Shown: positions 9,129-17,266, numbered from the stretch's first letter. The stretch is 64,000 bases of DNA from Chryseobacterium camelliae (GCF_027920545.1 NZ_CP115859.1:1792001-1856000); one strand, 5' to 3'. The notes: generated by a model from the letters alone, not told the origin. Program-made: numbers and translations.

Positions 9129-9374
9129 ATGAGCCAACTATTACTATTAGGAATTATCTTCATTGGAATTCTTGCTTTTTTCAACCGGGAATGGATAAAA
9201 AATAAGTTCTTTCCTGATAAAAAGCGAAACTATACGATTGATGACCAATTCAATTCCGACAAACGTGATCGGGAGAAAGAAATCGACCGGCTTCTGAGTA
9301 AAATGGGTAAAAACGGAATCAACGATTTGTCTGCAAAAGACAGAAAACGGCTTGACGAATTATCCAAAAAATAA
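9129..9374 (+). CDS. small membrane-anchored protein, DUF6576-like
   Basis: 81 aa with one N-terminal membrane segment (about 3-18), then a basic, hydrophilic tail ending in an IDRLLSKMGKNGINDLS / DRKRLDELSKK motif. That tail resembles the short DUF6576 helix-turn-helix-like segment often found at the C-terminus of Bacteroidota rhomboid proteases, here free-standing. It lies between the DksA-like gene and lspA in the same direction. Function unknown. Confidence 0.7.
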   Translation: MSQLLLLGIIFIGILAFFNREWIKNKFFPDKKRNYTIDDQFNSDKRDREKEIDRLLSKMGKNGINDLSAKDRKRLDELSKK

Positions 9375-9393
9375 AATTTTAAATTATTACAAA

Positions 9394-9585
9394 GTGGAAT
9401 CAATAATTGTACACACCAAAAATGCAATGGAATTGAGCGCGCTGAAAAGTGTCTTAAAAGAAATGAATATCAAATTCGAAAAATTCCATACCAAAAATAC
9501 ACATCACAACAACAAGACCATCAAAAATATCGTTGATAAAAAAAACGAAAAAATAGGAAAACCTTATAAACCCAAAGGACAGTAA
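9394..9585 (+). CDS. small DUF2683-like protein
   Basis: About 63 aa beginning ESIIVHTKNAMELSALKSVL, which resembles the N-terminus of the short DUF2683 proteins often annotated as antitoxin-like; no toxin gene is adjacent. The C-terminus is Lys/His-rich and disordered. GTG at 9394 is preferred because it gives the family-typical start; an in-frame ATG at 9352 would overlap the previous gene by 23 nt. Its TAA overlaps the lspA ATG by one base, indicating translational coupling. Confidence 0.6.
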   Translation: MESIIVHTKNAMELSALKSVLKEMNIKFEKFHTKNTHHNNKTIKNIVDKKNEKIGKPYKPKGQ

Positions 9586-10223
9586 TGAAGAAGATCGCAT
9601 TTGTAACCTTGCTTATTTTATTAATAGATCAGGTTTCAAAATTTTATGTAAAAACACATTTTGAATTAAATGACTTTAAAGATGTTTTTCCTGGATTCAA
9701 AATAACCTTTGTAGAAAACCCGGGAATGGCTTACGGTTTTCATTTTGGAGGAATTATCGGTAAATATTTCCTGGTTATTGTAAGAATTTGCTTGATTGGA
9801 GGAATGATCTATCTATTCAGAAAATGGTTGCAAAGAGGAGAATCCAATTATCTGCTGATTCCAATGGCCATGATTTTTGCAGGTGCTATCGGAAATTTAA
9901 TTGACGGAATGTTCTACGGAATGATTTTCGACAGCGGGACTGTTTTCGATGAAAGTACAGGAAGATGGATTGGCTATGGCGGAGTTTCTAAATTTGTTCC
10001 TTTCGGACACGGTTATTCAACTTTTATGAAAGGCTGCGTGGTAGATATGCTTCATTTTCCTTTAGTTGACTGGAATGTTCCTGAAAGCTGGCCTTTAATC
10101 GGTGGAAAGCATATTGAGTTTTTTAAATATATTTTCAATGTTGCGGATTCAGCGATTACAGTAGGAGCAGCTTTGTTATTAATTTTCAGAAAAAAAGCGT
10201 TCCCGAATGGTTTAGAATTTTAG
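9585..10223 (+). CDS. lspA: lipoprotein signal peptidase II
   Basis: Inner-membrane aspartyl protease removing signal peptides from diacylated prolipoproteins. Four hydrophobic segments; motifs DQVSKFYVK (15-23), ENPGMAYGF, GNLIDG (103-108), CVVDM with catalytic Asp154 and FNVADSA with catalytic Asp188. At 212 aa it is about 45 residues longer than typical LspA, because of an insert of about 40 residues between the GNxxD and VVD motifs (roughly 113-150), apparently a Bacteroidota trait. The Arg usually following GNxxD is Gly here. It serves the many lipoproteins in this genome, several of them in this window. Confidence 0.95.
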   Translation: MKKIAFVTLLILLIDQVSKFYVKTHFELNDFKDVFPGFKITFVENPGMAYGFHFGGIIGKYFLVIVRICLIGGMIYLFRKWLQRGESNYLLIPMAMIFAGAIGNLIDGMFYGMIFDSGTVFDESTGRWIGYGGVSKFVPFGHGYSTFMKGCVVDMLHFPLVDWNVPESWPLIGGKHIEFFKYIFNVADSAITVGAALLLIFRKKAFPNGLEF

Positions 10224-10237
10224 AACCAATATACTCA

Positions 10238-10882
10238 ATGAAAAAAATCATTAAAACAATATTTAAATTTTTCCTGCTTCTTTTTGTTGCAGGAATTATT
10301 TTTATTGCCTGGGCAAATTACAGCATCAAAAAAGACAGTGCTGCCTTTGTCTCCTACTCCATTGCAGATGTTCCGCAAACTAAAACAGCCCTTCTTTTGG
10401 GAACCGGAAAAAATCTAAGCAACGGAATGCCCAATGCTTATTTCTACAACAGAATACAGGCAACCGCAGATCTGTACAAAAGCGGGAAAATACAATATAT
10501 CATTGTAAGCGGCGACAACGGTACGAAAGATTATAATGAGCCGGAAGATATGCAAACGGAACTTATTAAAAACGGGGTTCCTCAAGACAGAATCATTTTG
10601 GATCATGCCGGTTTCAGAACACTGGATTCTGTAGTGAGAGCGAAGGAAATTTTTGGACAAACGAATCTGATTATTATTTCGCAGAAGTTTCATAATGAAA
10701 GGGCTGTTTTCTTGGCTCAACAAAACGGAATCAAAGCTTTTGGATATAATGCAGCAGATGTTAACAAATATGCAGGCTTTAAAACCAATATACGGGAATA
10801 TTTCGCTAAAGCTAAAGCTTATTGGGATTTGATTTTAGGGGTTCAACCTAAATTTGGAGGAGAGAAGATTTTGATTCCTTAA
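10238..10882 (+). CDS. SanA/YdcF/ElyC-family (DUF218) membrane protein
   Basis: 214 aa with one N-terminal transmembrane helix (about 5-25) followed by a periplasmic DUF218 domain. Motifs: ALLLGTGKN, IVSGDNGTKDYNEPEDM, LDHAGFRTLDSVVRAKEIF and IISQKFHNERAVFLA. The family includes E. coli SanA, implicated in envelope barrier function. The gene follows lspA by 14 nt and its last codons form the left edge of a tandem duplication. Substrate or activity unknown. Confidence 0.85.
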   Translation: MKKIIKTIFKFFLLLFVAGIIFIAWANYSIKKDSAAFVSYSIADVPQTKTALLLGTGKNLSNGMPNAYFYNRIQATADLYKSGKIQYIIVSGDNGTKDYNEPEDMQTELIKNGVPQDRIILDHAGFRTLDSVVRAKEIFGQTNLIIISQKFHNERAVFLAQQNGIKAFGYNAADVNKYAGFKTNIREYFAKAKAYWDLILGVQPKFGGEKILIP

Positions 10883-11158
10883 TTTTTTTGTTCTCACAGA
10901 TTATTTTTTTTTAACGCAAAGTTTTAATTTAACTATTTAAAAGCTTTAAGTAAGCAAAGAGTGATCAACAAGTTGATTTTATGAAGCTAATGTTCAAGTT
11001 TCACGAAGCAGATCTACACCCAAACAAAACCAAATATTCGTGTAAACCTGCGAAATCTGTGGGAAAATAAACCTCAACATTTGTAAAATCCCCAAGAGAA
11101 ATCCCTAAATTTGCAATTCATTAATTTTTAAAATAAATTTTAAACAATGTCTAGAATT
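10863..11158. repeat. tandem duplication, copy 1 (sanA end to trpS start)
   Basis: A 296-bp unit repeated immediately downstream at 11159-11458 with about 10 substitutions and a 4-nt length change in poly-T runs, about 96% identical. It begins in the last codons of the sanA-like gene and ends in the fourth codon of a duplicated trpS start. It contains TTAACGCAAAG repeat-family sequence, a CACAGATT / AATCTGTG inverted pair, a full promoter (TTTG 11080-11083, TAAATTTG 11106-11113) and an ATG at 11147 opening a 7-codon ORF, MSRIRRF, whose first four residues equal those of TrpS. The 564-bp gap 10883-11446 holds no other gene. Confidence 0.9.
11080..11113 (+). promoter_or_regulatory. duplicated upstream trpS promoter
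   Basis: TTTG (11080-11083), 22-nt spacer, TAAATTTG (11106-11113). It is identical in its boxes to the proximal trpS promoter exactly 300 bp downstream. Transcripts from it would carry the 7-codon decoy ORF and the second repeat copy before trpS. Confidence 0.5.
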
Positions 11159-11458
11159 AGAAGATTTTGATTCCTTAATTTTTTTTGTTCTCACAGATTA
11201 TTTTATTTTTTTAACGCAAAGTTTTAATTTAACTATTTAAAAGCTTTAAGTAAGCAAAGAGCGATCAACAAGTTGATTTTATGAAGCTAATGTTCAAGTT
11301 TCACGAAGCAGATCTATCCGCAAACAAAACCAAATATTCGTGTAAACCTGTGAAATCTGTGGGAAAATAAATCTCAGCATTTGTAAAATCCGCAAGAGAA
11401 ATTCCTAAATTTGCAATTCATTAATTTTTAAAATAAATTTTAAACAATGTCAAGAATT
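11159..11458. repeat. tandem duplication, copy 2 (functional trpS leader)
   Basis: Second copy of the unit starting at 10863. It starts with a relic of the sanA-like 3' end, now out of any ORF, and runs into the real trpS start codon at 11447. The two copies differ at scattered single bases such as gtgatc/gcgatc and cgaaatc/tgaaatc, so the duplication is not brand new. Confidence 0.9.
11380..11413 (+). promoter_or_regulatory. proximal trpS promoter
   Basis: TTTG at 11380-11383, 22-nt spacer and TAAATTTG at 11406-11413 fit the Bacteroidota -33/-7 consensus. The trpS ATG lies 33 nt after the -7 box. Confidence 0.6.
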
Positions 11459-12415
11459 CTTACCGGCATTCAAGCCACCGGAACACCACACCTTGGAAAC
11501 TTGTTGGGTGCAATCATTCCTGCAATTGAGCTGTCAAAACAGGAAGGAAACGAATCATTTTTATTTATTGCCAATCTGCATTCATTAACGCAGATTAAAG
11601 ATGCAAAAGTACTTAAACAGAATACCTACGAGATTGCTGCGGCTTGGCTTGCTTGTGGATTAGATACCGAAAAAACATTTTTTTACAGACAGAGTGACAT
11701 CCCTGAAACCTGTGAACTTTCTTGGCATTTATCATGTTTTTTTCCTTATCAGAGATTAACGTTAGCACATTCATTTAAAGATAAGGCAGACCGGCTTCAG
11801 GATGTCAATGCAGGTTTGTTTACTTACCCGGTTTTAATGGCTGCAGATATTTTATTGTATGATGCAGAAATTGTACCTGTAGGAAAAGACCAGCTTCAGC
11901 ATCTGGAAATTGCCCGTGATGTCGCTTCGAGATTCAACAATCAGATGGGTGAAGTGTTTGTTTTGCCTCAGTCTGAGCTTCAGGAAGACACCAAATATGT
12001 TCCGGGAACAGACGGGCGCAAAATGTCTAAATCGATGGGAAATATCATCAATATTTTCTTACCTGAAAAGGAACTGAAAAAACAGGTCATGAGCATTGAA
12101 TCAGATTCCAAATCACTGGAAGAGCCTAAAGATCCTGAAACAGATAAGACATTTGCGATTTATCAACTGATTGCAACACCTGAACAAACGGAAGAGCTAA
12201 GAGCTAAATATTTAGCCGGAAACTTCGGTTACGGTCATGCTAAAAAAGAATTGTTGGATTTAATTCTTACAAGATTTGAAAAGGAAAGAGAACTTTTCTC
12301 TTATTATATGAACAATCTTGACGAGTTGGAAGCCAAACTTCAGAATGGAGCAGAAAAAACGAGAGTCATTGCTACGACTACTATGAAAAGAGTAAGAGAA
12401 AGCTTAGGACTTTAA
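11447..12415 (+). CDS. trpS: tryptophanyl-tRNA synthetase
   Basis: Class I synthetase of 322 aa, the usual compact bacterial length. The N-terminal TGIQATGTPHLGNLLGA carries the HIGH-equivalent PHLGN, and DGRKMSKSMGN carries the KMSKS loop at about 191-195. GKDQLQHLEIARD is the typical Trp/ATP-site segment. Transcription probably starts from one or both copies of the duplicated promoter upstream, and ends at a perfect GC-rich hairpin 20 nt downstream. Confidence 0.97.
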   Translation: MSRILTGIQATGTPHLGNLLGAIIPAIELSKQEGNESFLFIANLHSLTQIKDAKVLKQNTYEIAAAWLACGLDTEKTFFYRQSDIPETCELSWHLSCFFPYQRLTLAHSFKDKADRLQDVNAGLFTYPVLMAADILLYDAEIVPVGKDQLQHLEIARDVASRFNNQMGEVFVLPQSELQEDTKYVPGTDGRKMSKSMGNIINIFLPEKELKKQVMSIESDSKSLEEPKDPETDKTFAIYQLIATPEQTEELRAKYLAGNFGYGHAKKELLDLILTRFEKERELFSYYMNNLDELEAKLQNGAEKTRVIATTTMKRVRESLGL

Positions 12416-12435
12416 TATTTTTTACTTGTAAATAT

Positions 12436-12468
12436 AGTTTCGGCGGCACCTTTGGTGCCGCCGAAACT
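12436..12468. terminator. GC-rich perfect hairpin between converging genes
   Basis: A perfect 15-bp stem (AGTTTCGGCGGCACC at 12436-12450 with its complement at 12454-12468) and a 3-nt TTT loop. It has no clear T tract on the + side, yet it separates trpS from the converging HAD gene whose stop is at 12470. Such GC-rich stems are conspicuous in this AT-rich DNA. Confidence 0.7.
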
Positions 12469-12469
12469 C

Positions 12470-13165
12470 TTATAAATAGTCTTTAATCTGTAAAAGATGT
12501 TTAATTACTTTCAATCCCTCCTCTTCTTTATTTTCATTTAAAACATCAAAGAAAATAACATCCATTCCGAAGTTTTGTGCGCCCACGACATCCGCAATCC
12601 AATCGTCACCGATCAGAATACTGTTTTCTTTTGTGGCATCAGAAAGACTTAAGGAATATTCAAAGATTTCAGGACGGGGCTTTCTTACGCCAACTGTATC
12701 TGCACTGGTAATCGTTTGGAAATACTTATCGATTCCTGACAAAATACATTTTCTTTCCGTCACTTCTTTAAATCCATTGGAAATAATATGTAACGTGTAA
12801 TTTTTAGCTTTAAGATATTCTAAAATATACGCAGCTCCTTCCACCAGTTCATTATGATTAAGAATTCTATCTAAGAAATGCTCTTCAAAATACATTGATA
12901 ATTTTTCATCATCCACATTGAAATGACTAAAAGTATCATAAAAACGATGTTTTCTCAGGTATTCTTTATCAATAATCCCGTCTCTGATTTTCTCCCAAAG
13001 GCTTTCATTAATTTCATGATAAACAGAGTGGAATTCTTCAAAATCTATAGTGTATTTTAATGAGATTTCTTCTTTTTCAAAAAGATCTTTAATTGTTAAA
13101 TAAGCGTTCTTGCGGTGATCCCAAATCGTATTGTCCAGGTCAAAAAAAATGTGCTGAATTTTCAT
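12470..13165 (-). CDS. HAD-superfamily phosphatase, YjjG type
   Basis: 231 aa. The nucleophile motif DLDNT (Asp9, Asp11), the ISNG motif, the Lys of GVRKPRPEIF and the acidic IGDDWIADVVGA motif give the four HAD motifs in order, with a helical C1 cap at about 20-100. YjjG-type enzymes dephosphorylate (d)UMP-like and non-canonical pyrimidine nucleotides; this substrate is inferred from overall similarity only. ATG at 13165 is chosen over a TTG nine bases upstream. It follows a 44-aa ORF by 20 nt, probably in one transcript. Confidence 0.85.
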   Translation of the reverse strand: MKIQHIFFDLDNTIWDHRKNAYLTIKDLFEKEEISLKYTIDFEEFHSVYHEINESLWEKIRDGIIDKEYLRKHRFYDTFSHFNVDDEKLSMYFEEHFLDRILNHNELVEGAAYILEYLKAKNYTLHIISNGFKEVTERKCILSGIDKYFQTITSADTVGVRKPRPEIFEYSLSLSDATKENSILIGDDWIADVVGAQNFGMDVIFFDVLNENKEEEGLKVIKHLLQIKDYL

Positions 13166-13185
13166 ACAGCACAAAATTACTTATT

Positions 13186-13320
13186 TTAATTTTTGGAAAT
13201 CGGATAATTTTTGGTCTTTGTCTTAACGATTTCAACACTTTTGGAATAGTTAAGCAAAAACTCAATCGTTTCTTTTTTTGGTTTCAAAGCTTTCACTTTT
13301 AAGGAATCATTTTTTTTCAT
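13186..13320 (-). CDS. small basic protein, 44 aa
   Basis: ATG at 13318-13320, stop TAA at 13186-13188. The product starts KKNDSLKVKALKPKKETI, continues EFLLNYSKSVEIVKTKT and ends in NYPISKN. It is very Lys-rich with one predicted amphipathic helix around ETIEFLLNYSKS. It lies 20 nt upstream of the HAD gene on the same strand. Its composition reads as real coding sequence and, from memory, similar short ORFs of this pattern occur in other Flavobacteriia. Function unknown. Confidence 0.6.
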   Translation of the reverse strand: MKKNDSLKVKALKPKKETIEFLLNYSKSVEIVKTKTKNYPISKN

Positions 13321-13370
13321 AGGCGAACAAAAGTTTTTTCCTTAAAACGAGAATATTATTAAATTATTAT

Positions 13371-13961
13371 CTATCTGGTCAAGATTATATTATTTTCTTC
13401 CATGATTTTTCTCAGGTTAATTAATGCATAACGTACTCTCCCCAATGTTGTATTGATACTCATATCAGTATGATCGGCAATTTCCTTGAAACTCAGTCCA
13501 TCAAAAAACCTTAGTTTAATTACTTCCTGCTGATTTTGAGGGAGAAATTGAAGCATTCGTAAAAGATCTTCCTGGATCTGATTGGTCACCAGCTGGTCTT
13601 CAATATTTTCCGAAGGTTCTCTTAATAAGTCAAAAATAGAATATTCATCTGTTTCAAACGTTGTTTCCGAAACTTTGATGTTTTTTGATTTTGCCCTGAA
13701 ATGATCAATAATAAGGTTATAAGCAATTCTTTTTGCCCAAAGAATGAACTTCCCTTCTTCGTTATAGCGTCCTTCCTTCAGCATTACAATAATTTTCATG
13801 AAAGTATCCTGAAAAACATCATTTGCTAAATCTTCATCATTAATTTTGTAAAAAATGAATGTATAGAGTTCTCTCTGATGACGATGGATAAGCGTTGATA
13901 ATGCGCCTTCGTCTCCTTTCTGATAAAGGGAAATTAGTAAACTATCCGATTTTGATTTCAT
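13371..13961 (-). CDS. ECF-type RNA polymerase sigma factor
   Basis: 196 aa. Sigma region 2 is at about 20-85 (HQRELYTFIFYKI, DLANDVFQDTFMKI, then RIAYNLIIDHFR for promoter melting), and region 4 at about 125-185 (LPQNQQEVIKLRFFDGLSFKEIADHTDMSINTTLGRVR), a clear helix-turn-helix. No anti-sigma factor gene is adjacent, unlike the FecI/FecR arrangement common in Bacteroidota, so its control is unknown. Its own start is an ATG after an AT-rich 199-bp gap. Confidence 0.92.
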   Translation of the reverse strand: MKSKSDSLLISLYQKGDEGALSTLIHRHQRELYTFIFYKINDEDLANDVFQDTFMKIIVMLKEGRYNEEGKFILWAKRIAYNLIIDHFRAKSKNIKVSETTFETDEYSIFDLLREPSENIEDQLVTNQIQEDLLRMLQFLPQNQQEVIKLRFFDGLSFKEIADHTDMSINTTLGRVRYALINLRKIMEENNIILTR

Positions 13962-14160
13962 AACTTCTTCTCAATAATAAAAAATTTGTAGACAAGTGTA
14001 TATCCAGATATTTAATCTGGCTTTAACAATAAATACAAAACAGTTTTTTAGAGTAAAGTCGAATCAATAGGCAGTACAATTTTTATATGGTGTAAATATA
14101 ATAATTTTTTAATAACTGTTAACCTATTATTAATTTTTTATCAAAAAAATTTAAAAATAA

Positions 14161-14652
14161 TTACTTAAACATATCATGAATGAATACAGTTGGGATATTT
14201 AGTGTAAAATTAACATTCAACCCCTCCATTTTTTTACCATTTAGCCTTGCATTACCAATAGGAAATGCATACCCTCCTGTAAGATCCAGAATCCCAAAAA
14301 GAGAAATCCCGACCTTTGGAGCCAAATATTTATTAGTACCTTCTGCTCCTACAAGGAAATAATATGAATGGTAGAAGTCCACATTTTTTTCAAAATTTAA
14401 CAAAACATCCGCTGAAAGTTTTGGCATGATAGCAAATTGAGAATTGGCAGAACCCATTAAAGCAGAACCTCCCAAACGGTAGATAACATCATCATTCTTC
14501 AAAAATAATAACTTGCCTCCTACTTCTCCAAAGCTTTGGTTTTGGTAAACATATCCTACATTAATCATTTTATGCATCGTATATTGTGCTTTAGCAAATA
14601 TGCTTACAAAAAACACAGAGAGTATGGTAATAGCAGTTCTCACATTCATCAT
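14161..14652 (-). CDS. secreted or outer-membrane beta-rich protein, unknown
   Basis: 163 aa with a signal peptide ending at about FAKAQ (residue 23). The rest alternates hydrophobic and polar residues with many Gly and aromatic residues (GYVYQNQSFGEVGGKLLFL, YYFLVGAEGTNKYLAPKVGISLFG), ending in FK, which suggests a small outer-membrane beta-barrel. No named family recognised. It is separated from the upstream metK by a terminator and is probably transcribed alone. Confidence 0.7.
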   Translation of the reverse strand: MMNVRTAITILSVFFVSIFAKAQYTMHKMINVGYVYQNQSFGEVGGKLLFLKNDDVIYRLGGSALMGSANSQFAIMPKLSADVLLNFEKNVDFYHSYYFLVGAEGTNKYLAPKVGISLFGILDLTGGYAFPIGNARLNGKKMEGLNVNFTLNIPTVFIHDMFK

Positions 14653-14680
14653 CTTAAATCTATTTATAGTGTAAAATTAA

Positions 14681-14710
14681 AAAAAACTGCCTTATCCGGA
14701 GATAAAGCAG
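14681..14710 (-). terminator. metK terminator
   Basis: On the minus strand GCTTTATC and GATAAGGC pair around TCCG (14687-14710, one wobble), followed by a T6 tract (the As at 14681-14686). It lies 25 nt past the metK stop. Confidence 0.8.
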
Positions 14711-14734
14711 CCTGTAATATTATTTAAAACAAAA

Positions 14735-16015
14735 TTAAATTCCGAAAGAAGCTTTAATTTCGTCTACTTTGTCTAATTTCTCCCAGGTAAAGAATTCTAA
14801 ACCTGTAAGAGTCAATTCATTTTTCTGTCCTTTATTGAACGTTTTATCAGCTACATAGCTTTCTCTTCCCATATGTCCGTAAGATGCTGTATCCTGATAA
14901 ATAGGGTTTCTTAATTTTAAGTTCTGCTCGATGGCATAAGGTCTTAAATCGAAGATGGTAGAAACTTTTTTAGCAATATCACCATCATGAAGGTCTACTT
15001 TAGCCGTTCCGTAAGTATTGATGTATAAACCACAAGGTTCAGCAACTCCGATTGCATAAGAAACCTGTACCAAAACCTCATCAGCAACACCTGCTGCCAC
15101 TAAGTTTTTAGCAATGTGTCTTGTTGCATAAGCCGCACTTCTATCCACTTTTGAAGGATCTTTTCCAGAGAAAGCACCTCCTCCGTGAGCTCCTTTTCCA
15201 CCATAGGTATCCACGATGATTTTTCTTCCCGTAAGACCTGTATCTCCGTGAGGACCACCGATTACAAATTTACCTGTAGGGTTGATATGATACTTAATTT
15301 GATCGTTGAATAATGCTTTAATTTCTTCAGTTTGCTGAGCAACCACTCTCGGAATCAAAATATTTTTGATATCCTCACGAATTTTGTTCAGCATTTCTTC
15401 TTCAGAACCAAAATCATCATGCTGGGTAGAAACTACAATAGAATCTATTCTGATAGGCTTGTGATCATCTGAATATTCGATAGTAACCTGGCTTTTTGCA
15501 TCAGGACGAAGGTATTTGATCTCAGCATCCTCTCTTCTGATGGCAGAAAGTTCCTTAAGAATAGTATGTGCTAAATCCAACGCTAAAGGCATATAATTTG
15601 CCGTTTCGTTTGTAGCATACCCAAACATCATTCCCTGATCTCCAGCTCCCTGAGCGTTTGCTTTTGCTTCAAAAGACTCATCTACAACAGCTCTGTCAAC
15701 TCCCTGATTAATGTCCGGAGATTGTTCGTGAATTGCAGAAATAACTCCACAAGAATCACCATTGAACATATATTCTCCTTTTGTATATCCAATTCCGTTG
15801 ATCACTTCTCTGGCAATGGTCTGAACATCAAGGTAAGCATCCGATTTTACTTCACCTGCTAGTACTACCTGCCCGGTTGTAACAAGAGTTTCACAAGCTA
15901 CTTTTGAATTTTTATCGTATGCTAAGAAATGATCGATTAATGCATCGGAAATCTGGTCGGCAATTTTATCCGGATGTCCTTCTGAAACGGATTCAGATGT
16001 AAATAAATAAGACAT
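14735..16015 (-). CDS. metK: S-adenosylmethionine synthetase
   Basis: 426 aa. Makes SAM from methionine and ATP in the cytoplasm. [13 protein letters not shown] (about 14-26) is the ATP-binding segment; [12 protein letters not shown] and [23 protein letters not shown] are the P-loop-like and active-site segments, and all three repeats of the fold are present. It is about 40 residues longer than E. coli MetK (384), typical of Bacteroidota. The leader carries a SAM-II riboswitch about 80 nt before the start codon, giving product feedback, and an intrinsic terminator follows. Confidence 0.97.
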   Translation of the reverse strand: MSYLFTSESVSEGHPDKIADQISDALIDHFLAYDKNSKVACETLVTTGQVVLAGEVKSDAYLDVQTIAREVINGIGYTKGEYMFNGDSCGVISAIHEQSPDINQGVDRAVVDESFEAKANAQGAGDQGMMFGYATNETANYMPLALDLAHTILKELSAIRREDAEIKYLRPDAKSQVTIEYSDDHKPIRIDSIVVSTQHDDFGSEEEMLNKIREDIKNILIPRVVAQQTEEIKALFNDQIKYHINPTGKFVIGGPHGDTGLTGRKIIVDTYGGKGAHGGGAFSGKDPSKVDRSAAYATRHIAKNLVAAGVADEVLVQVSYAIGVAEPCGLYINTYGTAKVDLHDGDIAKKVSTIFDLRPYAIEQNLKLRNPIYQDTASYGHMGRESYVADKTFNKGQKNELTLTGLEFFTWEKLDKVDEIKASFGI

Positions 16016-16095
16016 ATTTTTCTATATTGTATTTAGATTAAAAAAACCGAAGAAAAATAAGATGTATTGCGCAGAAAGCCTAAAAAAGAATACTG

Positions 16096-16145
16096 TTTTA
16101 GCATTTTTTTATAGAGGTTGCAATCAGGTCAAATTTCTCCTCGTC
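16096..16145 (-). promoter_or_regulatory. SAM-II riboswitch upstream of metK
   Basis: Read on the minus strand, GACGAGGAG is followed by ATTTGACCTGATTGCAA and CCTC, an A-rich linker, then GCTAAAA. This reproduces the SAM-II layout: a short P1 stem (GAGG 16142-16139 with CCTC 16117-16114), the loop AUUU-x-ACC-x-AUUGCAA, and a 3' GCUAAA that closes the H-type pseudoknot (16102-16096). The predicted transcription start falls at its 5' edge. Ligand and family are assigned from the consensus I remember. Confidence 0.78.
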
Positions 16146-16157
16146 TGTAAACATCTG

Positions 16158-16189
16158 CAAATTTAAGCACTATTTTTTTAATACTCAAA
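16158..16189 (-). promoter_or_regulatory. metK promoter
   Basis: On the minus strand TTTG (16189-16186), a 20-nt spacer and TAAATTTG (16165-16158). The start site would be near 16151, just before the riboswitch. Confidence 0.6.
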
Positions 16190-16243
16190 CCTTTTGTTTA
16201 TTAATTATAATTTTCTTGAAATTAATGATTTATCCCGCAAAAA

Positions 16244-17194
16244 CTATTGTGGCTTTATGCTTACAAATTCTTTAGGACTTTCATTATAATTCAGCTTTTT
16301 ATCTAAAGATGTTTTGATAGAATGTGACAATTCATCAATAATTTTCTGCTTGAATGTCGGCTTATAGTAGATAATACTGATCTCTCTGTAAGGGAAAGGT
16401 TTTTTGAATCTGAAAACATTCTGCTTCTGCTCTTCAGAAAGCTGGCTCAAAGCCAATTCCGGTAAAATACTGATTCCTCCCACTTTATCTACCATATGCA
16501 CCAACGTCTGAATATTAGAAGCAAGGAAATCTAAATTTTTAGGTTTCAGGGTATTTTCCTTAAGATGGCAGATATTCTCGAACTGGTTTCTCAAACAGTT
16601 TCCTTCTTCAAGAAGCCAGACCTTTTCCACATTCAATTCTTCAGGAACTACATAAGTGTTCTTTTTATTAGCCTCAGTATTCGAACTATAGATCATCAGC
16701 TCTTCATTGAACAGAAAATCCTGATAAAACTCGTCGGCAGAGTCATAAGGCGTCGAAATAATTCCGGCATCCAGCTCTCCTGCTTTCAAAGCTTTAACAA
16801 TATTATCCGTTGTCATTTCTTTTACATTCATCTGGATTTTCGGGTTTTCTTCCAAAAACTTGAAGATTTCAGTAGGTAAAATAAAAGAAGAAACCGTAGG
16901 AATGATTCCTAAGTTGATCGTTCCTCCCAAAATATTATTTAAAAGATTGGCTTTATTCTTTAATTCATTGACAGATTCTATAATCACCTTTGCCTGGTCA
17001 ATAATCTGAAGCCCCACATCTGTAGTACGGATAGGATGAGTGGTCCTGTCGAAAACCTTAACATCCAGCTCATCCTCAAATTTCTGTATCATTGCACTTA
17101 AGGTCGGCTGTGTAATGAAGCATGCTTGAGCTGCTTTACCAAAATGTTTATACTTATCTACTGCGATAAGATACTCCAGTTGCTGAATGTTCAT
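16244..17194 (-). CDS. oxyR: OxyR-type LysR family peroxide regulator
   Basis: 316 aa. N-terminal winged helix-turn-helix (about 1-60, with HFGKAAQACFITQPTLSAMIQKFE) and a two-lobed substrate-binding-like domain from about 90. Cys200 and Cys209 in the segment EEGNCLRNQFENICH occupy the positions and spacing of the E. coli OxyR redox pair (199/208), so it likely senses hydrogen peroxide by disulfide formation. It is divergent from the catalase gene across a 135-bp gap, the standard oxyR-kat arrangement. A separate gene from metK, whose riboswitch and promoter lie just downstream of its stop. Confidence 0.92.
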   Translation of the reverse strand: MNIQQLEYLIAVDKYKHFGKAAQACFITQPTLSAMIQKFEDELDVKVFDRTTHPIRTTDVGLQIIDQAKVIIESVNELKNKANLLNNILGGTINLGIIPTVSSFILPTEIFKFLEENPKIQMNVKEMTTDNIVKALKAGELDAGIISTPYDSADEFYQDFLFNEELMIYSSNTEANKKNTYVVPEELNVEKVWLLEEGNCLRNQFENICHLKENTLKPKNLDFLASNIQTLVHMVDKVGGISILPELALSQLSEEQKQNVFRFKKPFPYREISIIYYKPTFKQKIIDELSHSIKTSLDKKLNYNESPKEFVSIKPQ

Positions 17195-17258
17195 TGTGAT
17201 TAATATTATCTATTACAAAGATATAATGTTTTTGCTATTAGCAATTAAAAATTGAAAG

Positions 17259-17266
17259 TAAATTTG
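17259..17266 (+). promoter_or_regulatory. possible catalase promoter -7 box
   Basis: TAAATTTG at 17259-17266, with TTTG at 17231-17234 (24-nt spacer). It lies in the oxyR/catalase divergent gap; no convincing full OxyR operator could be read by eye. Confidence 0.35.

Noticed and set aside
13093..13302. 69-codon plus-strand frame over the HAD gene start and the 44-aa gene
   Set aside because: Overlaps two better-supported minus-strand genes and has a Phe-rich composition expected of antisense frames.
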